Shown: one piece after another, positions 8,605 through 16,544 of the stretch | Layout of the letters: the number at the start of each line of letters is the position of its first letter | Numbering within the stretch: the first letter of the stretch is position 1 | Source of the DNA: Deltaproteobacteria bacterium | Lineage (GTDB): Bacteria > Myxococcota_A > Polyangia > JAAYKL01 | Length of the DNA: 64,000 nt | Assembly: GCA_016935665.1 (NCBI GenBank) | Contig: JAFGQN010000223.1 | Coordinates: 1-64,000 of the forward strand | Direction of reading: 5' to 3' | The notes under the pieces: model-generated | Told to the model about the DNA's origin: nothing | Databases searched by the model: none | Seen by the model: only the letters and a program-made list of their open reading frames with translations | Position numbers and translations under genes: made by a program

Positions 8605-9033
8605 CTACTGCTGCACAGGAAGGCAAATGTCGTTGCACACCTCAGGAAAACCGTCGGCGCCTCCCCCCAGTGAAAGCGCCTGAATGGATTGGGTAAACTG
8701 TTCGCAGGTCAGCCTGGACACACCAGGGACACATTGGGCGGCGGCCTGGCTGTTATAATTTTCCGGGGGGCAGACAGAATCACTGAACAGCAATACTGAT
8801 ACCGTCTGGACGCATCCGCTGTCGCCGCCCACCTGCTGGTACAGCTCAGGCGCACAGGATTTGAGCTGATTGCAAAGCGCCTGCCACACCTCCGTTTTGG
8901 TCAGTTCCATCGGAAGTGTCTCCCCATTTCCGTCCTTTCCATCGTCATCATTATCAGCGCAACCCGCGGGTAGACCCCCAAACCCAACACAGCAAATCAG
9001 AACCAATTGAGCAAGAACCTGCAGCCGAATCAT
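8605..9033 (-). CDS. Small Cys-rich lipoprotein
   Basis: A signal peptide ends in a lipobox with Cys25 (LPAGC), followed by an acidic Asp/Gly linker. The mature part (about 115 aa) carries seven or eight cysteines, suggesting disulfides, and no recognised domain. The ATG at 9033 has AGGA seven bases upstream. It diverges from the heme lipoprotein gene at 9267, so the two may share a control region. Function unknown. Confidence 0.75.
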   Translation of the reverse strand: MIRLQVLAQLVLICCVGFGGLPAGCADNDDDGKDGNGETLPMELTKTEVWQALCNQLKSCAPELYQQVGGDSGCVQTVSVLLFSDSVCPPENYNSQAAAQCVPGVSRLTCEQFTQSIQALSLGGGADGFPEVCNDICLPVQQ

Positions 9034-9235
9034 CGTGTTATCCTTTCGTCCAACCGGGGAAATTCGTCCCACACCATTGTAAGTTATTTCCCGTTATACG
9101 CAAAATATCCCCCTTTTCAATTATGACAAAGCGGGTTCGTGCAAACCATGCCAGTCGACATGAACGCCTCAAAAAACACATAATACTGGATATGCCATTT
9201 TTCAAACAGCGCCAAACAGGATATATTGGAACCTC

Positions 9236-9254
9236 GACGCCTGATTGTGGCGTC
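9236..9254 (+). promoter_or_regulatory. Hairpin just upstream of the multiheme lipoprotein RBS
   Basis: GACGCC-TGATTGT-GGCGTC forms a 6-bp stem ending one base before the GGAGG ribosome-binding site at 9256-9260. It could stabilise the mRNA 5' end or modulate translation; the role is inferred. Confidence 0.4.
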
Positions 9255-9266
9255 TGGAGGTATACA

Positions 9267-9971
9267 ATGAAATTCGCTTCGGTTTATACGCTTGTTGTCA
9301 TGTTAATCCTCTCCGGGTTTCTCACTGGATGTCTTTCCGGCGCGCCAGATGAAAATGCCAAAAATGAATTTGATACGGAGAACGCATTTGAGTCCTGTGA
9401 TGCGTGTCATGGTGAACTGCCCCCCCCATCCGCTCCACACGATTCGGACCACGACTTTTTACCCTGCAATAACAAATCGTGTCACGGCGATCTCCTCAAT
9501 GAGGACGGTTCGATGGCACTGCGGGATGACGATAGACACACCAACGGTGCCATGGATGCGTCGTGTTTCTCCTGCCACGACGAAAATGATGACCGTATTG
9601 TCACTGGCAGCGACGGCGATTCCGACTCTGACGGCGATTCTGACACTGACGGCGACTCCGACTCTGACGGCGATTCCGATGCTGACGGCGACTCCGACTC
9701 TGACGGCGATTCTGATTCCGACGGCGATTCTGATTCCGACGGCGATTCTGATTCCGACGGCGATTCCGATTCGGGTTCCCCGCAGGACTGCACCACCTGC
9801 CACGAATCGATGCCACCATCCGGGACACCCCATGACAACGCCCATCGAATGTACAGTTGTGATTCGCCGGGGTGCCACCAGGGCGTGGTCAACAGCACCG
9901 GCGACACGATACTGAACGAAACAAAGCATCTGGATGGCGTGCCAGAAGGCAGCTGCAACGATTGCCACTGA
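9267..9971 (+). CDS. Hexaheme c-type cytochrome lipoprotein (Geobacter CX4CH/CX2CH type)
   Basis: The lipobox Cys is at residue 22 (LTGC). The mature protein has six heme-binding motifs in two blocks. Block 1 is CDACH, CNNKSCH (CX4CH), CFSCH; block 2 is CTTCH, CDSPGCH (CX4CH), CNDCH. The order CX2CH-CX4CH-CX2CH is the same in both, as are the PP-S-PHD and H-DG spacers, so the protein arose by duplication. The pattern fits the Geobacter CxxxxCH/CxxCH family. The blocks are joined by a Gly-Asp-Ser linker of nine 18-bp repeats. It probably carries electrons at the outer face of a membrane. GGAGG lies seven bases before the ATG. Confidence 0.88.
   Translation: MKFASVYTLVVMLILSGFLTGCLSGAPDENAKNEFDTENAFESCDACHGELPPPSAPHDSDHDFLPCNNKSCHGDLLNEDGSMALRDDDRHTNGAMDASCFSCHDENDDRIVTGSDGDSDSDGDSDTDGDSDSDGDSDADGDSDSDGDSDSDGDSDSDGDSDSDGDSDSGSPQDCTTCHESMPPSGTPHDNAHRMYSCDSPGCHQGVVNSTGDTILNETKHLDGVPEGSCNDCH
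9612..9773 (+). repeat. 18-bp coding repeat, nine units, encoding GDSD-type linker
   Basis: Nine in-frame 18-bp units (GACGGCGATTCTGATTCC and variants) encode DGDSDS repeats between the two heme blocks. Codons vary between synonymous forms, and the last units at the 3' end are nearly identical, consistent with recent slippage or unequal exchange. The linker would be extended, highly acidic and possibly Ca2+-binding. Confidence 0.92.
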
Positions 9972-10052
9972 CCGATTCTGGTCGAAAAAGCAAGGGAATT
10001 GGCAGGACGGAAAGCGCCTACAGGCTCATCTGATGCAGGAAAAGATTTCGAC

Positions 10053-10295
10053 CTATTTATCCGCCCAGGCGGGCATGGCCTTCATATAGTATTTAGCGCG
10101 ACTCATACAGATGTTCATATCAACGTCCGGTGAAAAACTATTGAGCCAGTACGCAATTCCCCCCTGCACTTCTTCCCTGGGTTTCAGGTTCCCCGCTTCG
10201 TCGGCGCAATTGCCGCAATAGTCCCCTTTTACCCTACCAGCTGCAGGACTTTGCAGCGGTATGCCACAAGACAGACAAAATTTCATCGTTTCCAT
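10053..10295 (-). CDS. Small zinc-ribbon protein
   Basis: This 80-aa protein starts at an ATG eight bases after GGAG. The motif CLSCGIPL, then DYCGNC, is a Cys4 zinc ribbon near the N-terminus and matches the 'putative zinc ribbon' family in which the ribbon precedes a short helical tail (here VDMNICMSRAKYYMKAMPAW). Function unknown; such proteins often sit beside redox genes, as here between a cytochrome and a hemerythrin. Confidence 0.75.
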   Translation of the reverse strand: METMKFCLSCGIPLQSPAAGRVKGDYCGNCADEAGNLKPREEVQGGIAYWLNSFSPDVDMNICMSRAKYYMKAMPAWADK

Positions 10296-10386
10296 GAATA
10301 TTCTCCTTGAAGAAATATGGGACGCCATTGCGCCCCATAAACGTTTGAATATTCACGATATAGGCCAGCCCATTGACAACTGTATG

Positions 10387-10806
10387 TCAGGTTTCCAGAA
10401 ATTTTTCTTCCGCTTTTGCCCTCGTAAGCCTCATTCGATTGAAATTAAAGTACTTTTTATCCTCTTTTAAAATGTGTGAGGTCAGCATTTCAAAATAAAA
10501 AAGCTTCAGTTTGAGGATAGTGCGCGCATCGGGTTTGAAATTGGTTGCCACAGTATCCAACTGTTCAACAAGCCTTTCATGCAGTTTGCGATGGTTCTCC
10601 AATTCCGGAAATCCGATAGCGGCCATATGTGCCTCCTCAGCGGCGCAATGCTGCACGAAATATTGATACAAATCCGATATAAACATCTTTGCCTCATCTA
10701 ATTTCAATTCAGATACCACCCGAACCTTATCGAACAGGTACTTGTGTTGCCTGTCCAGAATTTCCACGCCAACGCTGTAATCGTCTTTCCACATAAAATC
10801 AGGCAT
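10387..10806 (-). CDS. Bacteriohemerythrin
   Basis: This 139-aa single-domain hemerythrin contains the di-iron ligands in their usual order: the first His in DRQHKYLFD, the HxxxE motif in HCAAEEAHM, the HRKLH segment, and HILKED with the closing His and Asp. Hemerythrins bind O2 reversibly and in anaerobes store or sense it. The ATG at 10806 was chosen because GGGAG lies nine bases upstream; a TTG at 10815 would directly abut it. The gene diverges from bioF. Confidence 0.93.
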   Translation of the reverse strand: MPDFMWKDDYSVGVEILDRQHKYLFDKVRVVSELKLDEAKMFISDLYQYFVQHCAAEEAHMAAIGFPELENHRKLHERLVEQLDTVATNFKPDARTILKLKLFYFEMLTSHILKEDKKYFNFNRMRLTRAKAEEKFLET

Positions 10807-10922
10807 CGTCTGCAACTCCCTTCCGGATTCAATTCAACATCCTGCCGACAGCTTTAATTTTACTTCGTCAACGAAACAACGCAACCCGGTCTTCAGGTGA
10901 ACTGGAACCGACCAGCATAAAT

Positions 10923-10945
10923 GTGCATGGTCCGGTTCCATGCAC
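10923..10945. promoter_or_regulatory. 8-bp inverted repeat upstream of bioF
   Basis: GTGCATGG-TCCGGTT-CCATGCAC is a perfect inverted repeat in the divergent hemerythrin-bioF region, about 51 bases before the bioF ATG. It does not resemble the BirA operator I know. Lacking a T-run, it is more likely an operator than a terminator. Confidence 0.4.
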
Positions 10946-10996
10946 TTTAAAACTGATACAAATAAGCGATTGCAATCTCCTTTTTGCTGACACAAG

Positions 10997-12160
10997 ATGG
11001 CGGCCATGAAAGAACGTTGGAAAAACCGACTTACGCAACTGGAACAAGCCCATCTCAAAAGGACACTGCGCGTCACCGGAGTGGGCCCCAAACTGTACAC
11101 ATCGAACGGTGAAAAGCTGATTTTCTGTTCCAATGACTATCTTGGGCTGGCCAATTCGGCTGAAATCGCCAATGAAATCATCGATGAATTGTCCAATGGT
11201 GTGGGCGCCGGCGCTTCAAGGCTGGTGAGCGGGAATTTCCCATGGCACGAACGGTTGGAAGAATCGTTTTCCCAATTTGTGGGACGACCCGCCAGTGTGC
11301 TTTTCCCCTCCGGATATCAGGCCAATGTGGGCGCCATCAGCGCACTGACCAGCGAGGATGACATTATTTTTTCGGACCGTTTGTGCCACGCCAGCATCAT
11401 CGACGGCTGTCGGCTGTCCAAAGCCACAGTTGAAATCTTCGACCATAATAACATGGATCATCTGAACCGACTGCTGGCGCAGCACAACGCTTGCAAAGGG
11501 GGCAAACTGATTGTCACCGAAGGAATCTTCAGCATGGATGGGGACATGCCGCCCCTTGAAGATATTTGTGTACTGGCTGAGACGCACAACGCGGCCATCT
11601 ATCTGGATGAAGCCCATTCCCTCGGGATTCTTGGGCCAGAGGGTCGGGGTCTGGCTGCCTCGCTCGGTGTCCAGAACAAAATAGATATTCTGGTGGGGAC
11701 GTTTGGAAAAGCCATTGGCGTTAGCGGTGCCTGCGTGGCCTGTTCATTCGATGCCGCCGGACTGTTGAAAAGCACCGCCCGCAGCCTGATGTATACCACC
11801 GCGCCCGCGCCGGCCCTTTCGAGGGCGATATGCAAAAGCCTGATTCTCATCAGTGCGGCAAACGCGCTGCGCGACTCCCTTTATCAAAACATTGAACTGT
11901 TCAAAAGCCTCGCTGCAACCGCAGGGATAAGGCTCATTCCCAGTGACAGCCCCATTCAACCGGTGCTCATTGGAGATGCAAAAAAAACAATGCACATTTC
12001 AGAAGAACTCTGGAAGCGCGGTATTTTCATCCAGGGTATTCGTCCGCCCACAGTCGCTTCGGGGACAGAACGGTTGCGTATTACAATCAGCGCCATGCAT
12101 ACGCCCACCCAAATCCAGCGACTTGTATCAGAACTTGTATGTTGCGGAGGTTCCACATGA
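10997..12160 (+). CDS. bioF: 8-amino-7-oxononanoate synthase
   Basis: BioF condenses pimeloyl-ACP/CoA with L-alanine, the first committed step of biotin ring assembly; it is cytosolic and PLP-dependent. The PLP-binding Lys is at about 238 in GTFGKAIGVSG. The cofactor Asp is in YLDEAHSLG (204), and other family motifs are CSNDYLGLA, SRLVSG, FPSGYQAN and EGIFSMDGD. At 387 aa the length is normal. It overlaps bioD in an ATGA. The start could be ATG 11006; neither has a strong ribosome-binding site. No bioA or bioB lies in the window. Confidence 0.94.
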   Translation: MAAMKERWKNRLTQLEQAHLKRTLRVTGVGPKLYTSNGEKLIFCSNDYLGLANSAEIANEIIDELSNGVGAGASRLVSGNFPWHERLEESFSQFVGRPASVLFPSGYQANVGAISALTSEDDIIFSDRLCHASIIDGCRLSKATVEIFDHNNMDHLNRLLAQHNACKGGKLIVTEGIFSMDGDMPPLEDICVLAETHNAAIYLDEAHSLGILGPEGRGLAASLGVQNKIDILVGTFGKAIGVSGACVACSFDAAGLLKSTARSLMYTTAPAPALSRAICKSLILISAANALRDSLYQNIELFKSLAATAGIRLIPSDSPIQPVLIGDAKKTMHISEELWKRGIFIQGIRPPTVASGTERLRITISAMHTPTQIQRLVSELVCCGGST

Positions 12161-12855
12161 CCCGAACCATTTTTATCACCGGCACCGGGACCGATGTGGG
12201 CAAAACCATTGTCACCCGCGCACTGGTACGCGCACTCGTAAATCGCCGTGTCCGTTTGAACGCTGTAAAACCCGTGGAAAGCGGTGTCCCGATAATAGAT
12301 GGAAACCCCGCGCCGCCGGATGGAACCGCATTGATTCGCGCCGCAAAAACCTGCCGGTCCATGGCGCAAACGTGCCGTTATATGTTTCGAACACCGGTGT
12401 CTCCACATCTGGCCGCGAGGCTGGAGCAGGAGAGCATCGATGAAGGAGCACTTCATCACTTCATTCAAGAAGCGTCCAGCGACTGTGACCTCCTGGTGGC
12501 CGAAGGCGCGGGTGGTTTACTGGTGCCGTTGAATGACAGCACTCTGTACGCCGATTTTATTGCCCGGACGCGCGCCGAACTGCTGATAATCACCCCCGAC
12601 ATTCTGGGCGCCATCAATAACACGCTGCTCACCATCGAAGCTGCCCGGCATCGGCAAATTCCCATTGTGGGCGTTATTCTCAATCAGGGCCCCAACCGAA
12701 CCCTGGAGAACGCCGAAGCCATTGGCCATTTTGGCAATACGCCCGTTTTGGGCACTTTTCCAACAGCGGATACACAGGCAGACGACGACACACTGGCCGC
12801 CGCTGCCGAAGCGCATCTGCATCTCGATATATTTGTCAAAGATTTACCCAAATAA
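12157..12855 (+). CDS. bioD: ATP-dependent dethiobiotin synthetase
   Basis: BioD closes the ureido ring of biotin using CO2 and ATP. The P-loop GTGTDVGKT is at residues 9-17. VKPVESG follows, and VAEGAGGLLVPL is the family's carboxylate/Mg site motif. VGVILNQ precedes the nucleotide-specificity region. At 232 aa it is full length. The ATG at 12157 overlaps the bioF stop and has GGAGG six bases upstream, so bioFD is translationally coupled. Confidence 0.95.
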   Translation: MTRTIFITGTGTDVGKTIVTRALVRALVNRRVRLNAVKPVESGVPIIDGNPAPPDGTALIRAAKTCRSMAQTCRYMFRTPVSPHLAARLEQESIDEGALHHFIQEASSDCDLLVAEGAGGLLVPLNDSTLYADFIARTRAELLIITPDILGAINNTLLTIEAARHRQIPIVGVILNQGPNRTLENAEAIGHFGNTPVLGTFPTADTQADDDTLAAAAEAHLHLDIFVKDLPK

Positions 12856-12857
12856 CA

Positions 12858-13310
12858 TCAGTGCATCATACAGGTAATAACTGGAGGATCCGTGTCCAAT
12901 GTGTAACAGTCGGCTCCGATGCAATTATGGATTTCGCAGGCTTCAGCGATGGTGACGCATTTTACCGGACTATCAACGCATTCAGGTATTGTCACGCAAC
13001 TCTTTGTGTCTCCGCTGCCTTCGGGACAGGTAAATATGCGTCCACTGCTGTCCACATCGCAGGCGGGTACGTCCTCGCACGCAAGCAGTGGAATATTCTC
13101 TTCGGTACTGGAGCCAGTATCCAAATCGTCGGTACTGGAGCCAGTATCCGAATCGATTTCACTCGCCGACCCAGTATCCGAAGTACCTGATGTTCCATTT
13201 TCCGAGCCGGTTACAGAATCAAAAAATTCATCCGCAACGTCATCTGCAATGTCACATCCAATGGCGCCAAACCCGCACATCATCATTATAAAAGCCGTTA
13301 AATTTTTCAT
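12858..13310 (-). CDS. Small Cys-rich lipoprotein
   Basis: The lipobox Cys is at 19 (GAIGC). An acidic Ser/Thr/Gly/Asp linker (about 30-70) includes short repeats of DTGSSTDD type. The C-terminal half has about ten cysteines spaced CEDVPACD, FTCPEG and CVTIPEC, suggesting a disulfide-rich head. A very strong ribosome-binding site (GGAGGTAGGAG) precedes the ATG and a hairpin lies just upstream. It is tail-to-tail with bioD, two bases apart. Function unknown, probably surface display. Confidence 0.75.
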   Translation of the reverse strand: MKNLTAFIMMMCGFGAIGCDIADDVADEFFDSVTGSENGTSGTSDTGSASEIDSDTGSSTDDLDTGSSTEENIPLLACEDVPACDVDSSGRIFTCPEGSGDTKSCVTIPECVDSPVKCVTIAEACEIHNCIGADCYTLDTDPPVITCMMH

Positions 13311-13322
13311 GCTCCTACCTCC

Positions 13323-13350
13323 GTTTCGTGTCTCCTGAGACTAGCGAAAC
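13323..13350 (-). promoter_or_regulatory. Interrupted hairpin in lipoprotein 5' UTR
   Basis: GTTTCG at 13323 pairs with CGAAAC ending at 13350, and GTCTC pairs with GAGAC inside it. On the minus strand the hairpin ends just before the GGAGGTAGGAG ribosome-binding site of the 13310 gene. It resembles in position the hairpin at 9236. Confidence 0.4.
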
Positions 13351-13517
13351 CCGTGCCAATGGGGCCGAATCATCCAATTGGCCATTTTGAAACAAAAAAC
13401 CTTTAAGTTTAACATATTGTTAGCGTAGCACCATTGAGAAGAGATGTGTCACATGTGTCAAAAAACTGAAAAACTATGAATTGTTTTCACACACGGAAGC
13501 AGATTTTGAAATGAACT

Positions 13518-13925
13518 CTAAAAGGGTTGCCCCGACTGAAACTCTTCGGCGACCAGCCACCATTTTCCAACGCGATACTCCCAGTGCTGTTTCGTTACCG
13601 TGTCATAGGCTGTCATTTCCTTTTTTCGATACCATGAATAGCGAACGCTGATGTCAGCCTTGCGTTCCCGGTCATTGTACAACACCTGAAGAACATCGGC
13701 GGCAGTGATGAGAATGGTTGTGCCCCACTCCTCATGCATCTTTTGAAAATGTTCCCGCGCATCCGCATCCACCACAGGAAGCACATCACTGTAACGCCCC
13801 CAGCGCAAACCTTCGTTAAACTGAAACAGACCCCTATCCAGTTTTTCCCGGGGACCTTCGGCCAGACCGCAGCCCAAAGCCAGAAACACAAGGGACATCA
13901 CAACCGCAATTTTGTTGAATTTCAT
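13518..13925 (-). CDS. Lipoprotein with NTF2/SnoaL-like appearance
   Basis: A 135-aa protein with lipobox Cys19 (LALGC). The mature part begins with a helix (LFQFNEGLRWGRYSDVLPVVD) and ends in beta strands rich in Trp and Tyr (RYSWYRKKE, HWEYRVGKWWLVAEEF). This order (helices, then a curved sheet) resembles small NTF2-like domains, but I have no diagnostic motif. It starts seven bases after the PP2C gene ends, so it belongs to the same transcript, and may be a membrane output or sensor of the phosphatase-kinase cluster. Confidence 0.7.
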   Translation of the reverse strand: MKFNKIAVVMSLVFLALGCGLAEGPREKLDRGLFQFNEGLRWGRYSDVLPVVDADAREHFQKMHEEWGTTILITAADVLQVLYNDRERKADISVRYSWYRKKEMTAYDTVTKQHWEYRVGKWWLVAEEFQSGQPF

Positions 13926-13932
13926 CTGAAAA

Positions 13933-14712
13933 TCAGTTTTCCTGAACGACTTCCACGAGAACGACTGTGATATTGTCCTCGCCGCCCCGTTCATTGGCGC
14001 CATCAATGAGAGCCTGTGCCGCCTTTTGCAAATCCGCGCGATGTGTTTCAACAATCCTTAAAATATCAGCATCTTTCAGCATACCATTCAAGCCGTCTGA
14101 ACACAGCAACATGACGTCTCCGGCTTCGATTGTGATGGTTTGCACATCCACCAGCACCTTGTCCTGCATTCCTAAAGCTCTGGTGATCACATTGGTGGGG
14201 AGTTCCGCCAGCTGCTCTTCTGTCAAATCCGGCGCCGCCCTAAGATAATCGTTGATAAGCGAATGATCCAGCGTCACAGCGGTGATTTCGCCACCACGAA
14301 TGCGGTAACAGCGGGAGTCTCCCACATGCGCCACATGCATGGCGGAATTCTCTTCAATTCCCATAACTCCCACCACAGTGGTGCCCATGCCCTGGTGTGC
14401 TTCACTTTCGCTGGATTTTCTGAATATTTTACTGTTTCCCACCTGAATGGCGGTCACAAATCGATTGACAGATGTGGGTGAATTGGGATCAAACTGAAAC
14501 GGCCAGGTGATATCATCCCGTGAAGTGGCTACAAAAAATTCACCAATGGAATCCACTGCCAGTCTGGACGCCACATCTCCTGCGCGATGGCCGCCCATGC
14601 CGTCTGCCACTACAAAAAGATTATATTCCGGGAACAGACCAAAACAGTCTTCATTATGATCTCGTTCGCGACCAACATCGCTCATCCCTGCCACTTTCAG
14701 AACTTTTCCCAT
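13933..14712 (-). CDS. PP2C-family Ser/Thr protein phosphatase
   Basis: A 259-aa soluble phosphatase of the PPM/Stp type that removes phosphate from Ser/Thr using two metal ions. Metal motifs are present in order: RDHNED (18-23), VVADGMGGHRAGD (35-47), HVGDSRCY, LLCSDGLNGML and the final GGEDNITVVLV. GAGG lies eight bases before the ATG. It is followed by the lipoprotein gene and preceded, 100 bases away on the same strand, by a Ser/Thr kinase, the natural antagonist. Confidence 0.94.
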   Translation of the reverse strand: MGKVLKVAGMSDVGRERDHNEDCFGLFPEYNLFVVADGMGGHRAGDVASRLAVDSIGEFFVATSRDDITWPFQFDPNSPTSVNRFVTAIQVGNSKIFRKSSESEAHQGMGTTVVGVMGIEENSAMHVAHVGDSRCYRIRGGEITAVTLDHSLINDYLRAAPDLTEEQLAELPTNVITRALGMQDKVLVDVQTITIEAGDVMLLCSDGLNGMLKDADILRIVETHRADLQKAAQALIDGANERGGEDNITVVLVEVVQEN

Positions 14713-14812
14713 TCATAACCTCGCTCGCTTTCAGACAGACCTTTCTGAAAAGACGATTTGAACATTATTCACGAATATATAGCACGAAATCACCCCACAT
14801 CCAAAAAGTTGA

Positions 14813-16099
14813 CTAAGGGATCCATCCCAATGCCCAGGCCACCGCCAGAATGATGGTGACAATGGCAAGCGTCACTGCCAGCCCTACAAAAAAGTTTTGT
14901 CGATCCTCAGAGCCATCATCCTCATACACGTCGGGCTCAGGCGGAGGCGTATGGAGACCGGATTGCGGATACATTTGCGGCAGACTTTGACTGGAGTCCC
15001 GTCGCATACCCGCCGGCGGCGATGCCATGCCACTTCCCAGACCGGACATTTCCCTGGGCCCCGGAGCGAGCGATCGGCTCGTCAAATCCGTTCGCAACGT
15101 CATTTTGTTATCCAGGGAGGCAAATACGGCAATTTCCTCTTCAATAAATTTATCGATAATCGCCTGTTTATCCAAGTCTTTACCAGGATCGCCCACCACT
15201 CTGTCCAGGCTGCGGCGAATATCGAAACCGGTCACCTTCAATTGGAAGGTGAACAGAAAATGAGCCAGGGATTCAGCAAAATCATCCGCCGTCTGAAACC
15301 GATCTTCCGGTTCTTTCGCCAGTGCGTGGCGCACTATCTGATCCAGTTCGTGGGGGATATTGGGATTGTACTGCAGCATATCGGGCACAACTGCGGCACG
15401 CACATTTTTAATGGTTTGAACGTCCGAATCCCCCAAAAACAGTCGCTGACCGGTCAGTAGTTCATATAAAACAATACCGGCACAGAAAATATCCATTCTG
15501 GAGTCCACTTCTTTGCCGGTGGCCGATTCTGGTGACAGATATGCGTATTTCCCCTTCACCACGCCCGGATCGGTCTTCTCCAGCTGGCTGGTGGCTTTGG
15601 CCAAACCGAAATCCACAATTTTAACTTCGCCCTGGTTGGAAATCAGAATATTTGGCGGCGAAACGTCACGATGCACAATGCCCAGCTTTTTCCCTTTGCT
15701 ATCCTTGATACCATGGGCGTACGACAGGCCGCGGCACACTTCCATGATGATGTAGACAGACTGTTCAATGGGAAGGATATGCTTTCGCTCTTTGAGCATG
15801 CGCATCAGATGTTTCAGATTGGTGCCATCCACATACTCCATCACGATGAAGTACGTTCCCCCCGCCTGTCCAATATCAAATACATTGACCACGTTGGCGT
15901 GACTCAGATGAAGACTTAATCGCGCCTCGTCAAGGAACATCGCGATGAATTTTTTATTTTCAGCAAGGTGGGGAAGCACGCGTTTTATGGCAACTTTTTT
16001 CTCGAAGCCCTCAATTCCTTCGGCGACGGCTTCGTATACCTCGGCCATGCCTCCTGCGTCCAGCTTTCGAATAACTTTGTATTTTTCTCTTTTTGCCAT
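14813..16099 (-). CDS. Ser/Thr protein kinase with C-terminal membrane anchor
   Basis: The kinase domain (about 7-275) has the Gly loop LDAGGMAEVY, catalytic Lys39 (VAIKR), HRDVSPPN at 143-150 (the HRDVSP variant common in Myxococcota kinases) and DFG at 163-165. A polar, Ser/Pro-rich linker (about 335-400) follows, then one membrane segment near 405-426 (FFVGLAVTLAIVTIILAVAWALGW) ending at the C-terminus, with essentially no extracytoplasmic domain. It therefore senses from the cytoplasmic side or through partners. It resembles the second kinase in the window at 55098 in layout. Confidence 0.93.
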   Translation of the reverse strand: MAKREKYKVIRKLDAGGMAEVYEAVAEGIEGFEKKVAIKRVLPHLAENKKFIAMFLDEARLSLHLSHANVVNVFDIGQAGGTYFIVMEYVDGTNLKHLMRMLKERKHILPIEQSVYIIMEVCRGLSYAHGIKDSKGKKLGIVHRDVSPPNILISNQGEVKIVDFGLAKATSQLEKTDPGVVKGKYAYLSPESATGKEVDSRMDIFCAGIVLYELLTGQRLFLGDSDVQTIKNVRAAVVPDMLQYNPNIPHELDQIVRHALAKEPEDRFQTADDFAESLAHFLFTFQLKVTGFDIRRSLDRVVGDPGKDLDKQAIIDKFIEEEIAVFASLDNKMTLRTDLTSRSLAPGPREMSGLGSGMASPPAGMRRDSSQSLPQMYPQSGLHTPPPEPDVYEDDGSEDRQNFFVGLAVTLAIVTIILAVAWALGWIP

Positions 16100-16544
16100 A
16101 AACGAGTAACTAGTCTTCTATCAGCAAATCATAGTATTTGACAGTTCCTTTTTTGGTCGTTCAAAGGAAATATCGCTTCAAATTCTGCCAGGACAATACA
16201 ACATCGTGGATCCGTTTGAAATAAAAAGACTTAGATTTGCTGATTTTTCCACTAATAATTGGACATCTGGCCGGACATGCATCCCGGATTACCGTTACCA
16301 AAGTGAAATAATCCAGAAATGATAAAATCTGTGCTCAATGCTCAATCGCCACAGGCAATCTCAGAATTCAACATCAGGGGAAATATTGCAATGCAGTTGT
16401 CGATGTGCCGCCAATATCGATGAGCGGCCCGGCATAAATACAGGACCCTGCATTTTTTAGGGATGACCGACATTTCTTTCGATTCCCCAATCATTAACCA
16501 CTGCGATACTTGCAGGGGCGTGCAGGTGTGTTACTGTATCGCTC
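16100..16544. other. 445-bp divergent control region, kinase and rseP
   Basis: This separates the minus-strand kinase and the plus-strand rseP-type gene, so it must hold both promoters. An ATCAGCAAAT near 16118 recurs inverted as ATTTGCTGAT near 16233. I see no coding sequence, tRNA or hairpin-T-run in it. Confidence 0.5.

Noticed and set aside
9459-9968. Long minus-strand frames over the GDSD repeat region
   Set aside because: They arise because the 18-bp repeat has no stops in any frame; the plus-strand frame carries the heme motifs and a perfect ribosome-binding site.
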